NCBI GenBank assembly: GCA_016195825.1 | Contig: JACPYV010000196.1 | Span: forward strand, 1 to 64,000 | Direction of reading: 5' to 3' | DNA: 64,000 bases | Source: Burkholderiales bacterium | Lineage (GTDB): Bacteria > Pseudomonadota > Gammaproteobacteria > Burkholderiales > Burkholderiaceae_C | Part shown: positions 62,465 through 64,000 of the stretch, one piece after another | How positions within the stretch are numbered: the first letter of the stretch is position 1 | How the letters are laid out: every line of letters begins with the position of its first letter | Position numbers and translations under genes: made by a program | Notes under the pieces: model-generated | What the model saw: the letters and a program-made list of their open reading frames with translations, nothing else | Told to the model about the DNA's origin: nothing | Database searches by the model: none

Positions 62465-64000
62465 GGGCACACCGAGCAGGGCGCCGGCGACGTCAGCGGC
62501 CAGCGGGCGTCCCAGCAGCCAGCCCTGCAGGTGCGTGCAGCCCAGCCGCTCGACCTCGGCGGCCTGCACCTCGGTCTCCACGCCTTCGGCCACCACGGCC
62601 AGCCCTAACGCCTGGGCGACCACGCAGGCCGCGTGCACGACGGCGCCAGCCGACGGCTCGGGCAGCGGGTCGACCATGCTGCGGTCCAGCTTGAGTGTGC
62701 TGATGGGCAGCCGGCGCAGCAGCGTCAGCGAGCTCTGGCCGGTGCCGAAGTCGTCAAAGGCCACGCCCACGCCGGCCTCGCGCAGCCGGGCGAGCTGGGG
62801 CAGCACGCCGTCCAGGTGGGTCATCGCGGCGGTCTCGGTGATCTCGACCTCGATGAGCGCCGGGTCCAGGCCGTGCGCACGCACCAGGCCCAGCAGCCAG
62901 TCGGCGAAGCCGGCATCCTCGAACTGCAGCGGCGACACGTTGACGGCCACCGGCAGCACGGCCAGGCCTTGCTGCTGCCAGGTGCGCAGCTGCTGGGCCG
63001 CCTCGCGCAGCACCACGGCGCCCAGCGCGACGATCTGGCCGGTGCGCTCGGCGGCAGGGATGAAGTCGGCTGGGCTGACGCGGCCGCGCCCGGGCCGCTG
63101 CCAGCGCACCAGCGCCTCGAAGCCGGCCAGCCGGCGCGTGCCGGCCGTGAACTTGGGCTGGTAGTCGAGCTGAAACTCGCGCTGCTCGATGGCCGCGGCC
63201 AGCGCCTGCTCGATCTCCAGCAGGCCGCCCGCGCTGGCCGCCATGCCCGGCTGGTAGGCCACGACAGCGGCGCCGGCCTGGTGCTTGGCCTGATGCATGG
63301 CTACATCGGCCGCGCGCAGCAGGGATGCACCGTCCTGGCCATGCTCTGGAAATCGCACCACGCCGACGGACATGTGCACGTAGAGCTCACGGTGGCCGAC
63401 CTTGAAGGGCGCGTTCATCAGCGCCAGCAGGCCCGCGCCGGCCAGCAGCGCGCCGGCCTCGTCGCTCACGCCGGGCTGCAGCAGCAGGAACTGGTCTTCG
63501 CCCAGCCGCGCCAGCATGGCCTCGGGCGGAAGTGCGGCGCGCAGCCGGGCGCCGATGGCTTGCAGCAAGGTGTCGCCGGCCTCGTGGCCCAGGCTTTCGT
63601 TGACGAGCTGGAAGCGGTCCAAGTCGGCCGACAGCAGCGCCAAGCCCGGGCTGCCGGGGGTGGTCAGTTCGGCCAGACGGGCCAGCGCGGCGTGGCGGTT
63701 GGGCAGGTCGGTGAGCTCGTCGTGCAAGGCCTGGCGGCGCAGCGCCTCGGTGGCGCGCTGGCGCTCGGTGTCGTCCAGCAGCAGCACCAGCAGCGCCGGG
63801 CCACCCTCCCATTCGATGTAGCTGGAGCTGCCGCGCAGGTAGATGGCGCTGCCGTCGCGCCGGTAGCGCACGCCGTCCCAGGCGATCTGGCCACTGCGCT
63901 CCTGCAGCAGGCGCTGGTAGCGGGCCCGCGCGGCCTCAACGTCGGACGAGGCGATCAGCGGGCCGATGGCGCCGATGTCCTCCACGCGGCTGAAACCGAA
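62450..64000 (-). CDS. PAS-GGDEF-EAL protein, N-terminus cut by the window edge
   Basis: At least 516 residues; the frame stays open to base 64000, so the start lies outside. It has the end of a PAS domain with PAC (WDGVRYRRDGSAIYLRG, LLLDDTERQRATEAL), a GGDEF domain with a degenerate site (GEDQF) and a complete EAL domain: FEALVRWQRP, VNVSPLQF, VEITETA, DDFGTGQSSL, LKLDRSMV, AEGVET and HLQGWLLGRPL. It is likely a c-di-GMP phosphodiesterase; the GGDEF part is probably a regulatory GTP site. Confidence 0.92.
   Translation of the reverse strand, partial: FGFSRVEDIGAIGPLIASSDVEAARARYQRLLQERSGQIAWDGVRYRRDGSAIYLRGSSSYIEWEGGPALLVLLLDDTERQRATEALRRQALHDELTDLPNRHAALARLAELTTPGSPGLALLSADLDRFQLVNESLGHEAGDTLLQAIGARLRAALPPEAMLARLGEDQFLLLQPGVSDEAGALLAGAGLLALMNAPFKVGHRELYVHMSVGVVRFPEHGQDGASLLRAADVAMHQAKHQAGAAVVAYQPGMAASAGGLLEIEQALAAAIEQREFQLDYQPKFTAGTRRLAGFEALVRWQRPGRGRVSPADFIPAAERTGQIVALGAVVLREAAQQLRTWQQQGLAVLPVAVNVSPLQFEDAGFADWLLGLVRAHGLDPALIEVEITETAAMTHLDGVLPQLARLREAGVGVAFDDFGTGQSSLTLLRRLPISTLKLDRSMVDPLPEPSAGAVVHAACVVAQALGLAVVAEGVETEVQAAEVERLGCTHLQGWLLGRPLAADVAGALLGVPSAGH

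Noticed and set aside
1..64000. tRNA, rRNA, tmRNA, CRISPR array, insertion sequence or replication origin
   Set aside because: I looked for cloverleaf-like segments, repeat-spacer patterns, transposase motifs and DnaA-box clusters and saw none convincing. An RNA-gene search program could still find a short one.

Overview
The window reads as a chromosomal segment of a high-GC betaproteobacterium of the order Burkholderiales, most like the Rubrivivax/Leptothrix/Roseateles group. This placement is inferred from protein style and gene content: a split PntA transhydrogenase, a PEP-CTERM protein, lptA-lptB-rpoN, a Tat-type DsbA, and a type II secretion-like cluster with extra pseudopilins. I ran no search. 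I recognised no rRNA, tRNA, CRISPR array, insertion sequence or phage gene. Genes are dense, with many ATGA/GTGA stop-start overlaps.

Layout. 1-6 kb: the cut-off tail of dppD behind an odd AT-rich edge, dppF, a protein with a PD-(D/E)XK-like nuclease signature, and a large TonB-dependent receptor. 6-8.7 kb: a glycine-zipper lipoprotein, PsiF, a Ser/Thr kinase fused to a cyclic-nucleotide-binding domain, and a VOC protein. 8.7-15.9 kb: a plus-strand run of argS, a SPOR protein, two tandem dsbA paralogues, lptA, lptB, rpoN and a small secreted protein. 15.9-22.9 kb: an esterase, rlmL, a frameshifted secreted-protein gene, an MFS transporter, rsmE, an unknown gene and fadD.

22.9-31.1 kb is the most unusual region. 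A decayed, diverged copy of the 3' end of pntB lies beside fadD. Next comes a compact, lower-GC five-gene operon: a GtrB-like glycosyltransferase, a WecD-like acetyltransferase, a GtrA-like flippase, a WecE-like sugar aminotransferase and a multi-membrane GT-C-type glycosyltransferase. The intact pntAA-pntAB-pntB operon follows. The five genes could make, lipid-link, flip and transfer a 4-amino-4,6-dideoxy sugar (TDP-Fuc4NAc type), and the pntB relic marks how the segment arrived.

31-37 kb: a Nudix hydrolase, a 2-oxoglutarate oxygenase, a secreted protein, mnmA, a histidine kinase/response regulator pair, a CAP-domain protein and a small lipoprotein. 37-51.6 kb: a secreted subtilase and a PEP-CTERM protein, then a ten-gene minus-strand type II secretion-like operon (GspG, F, E, L-like, M-like, C-like, secretin, three more pseudopilins), with a TIGR03790-like lipoprotein upstream.

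51.6-64 kb: a non-coding stretch with an orphan strong terminator and a C10 tract, a TSUP transporter, an HDOD protein, two GGDEF diguanylate cyclases, a solute-binding protein, an outer-membrane-like protein, a coupled operon (MurA-like, TIGR02285-like, RluA-like, DUF484-GGDEF), trhO, psd and a PAS-GGDEF-EAL protein running off the right edge. Four convergent gene pairs overlap at their 3' ends by 15-29 bases.
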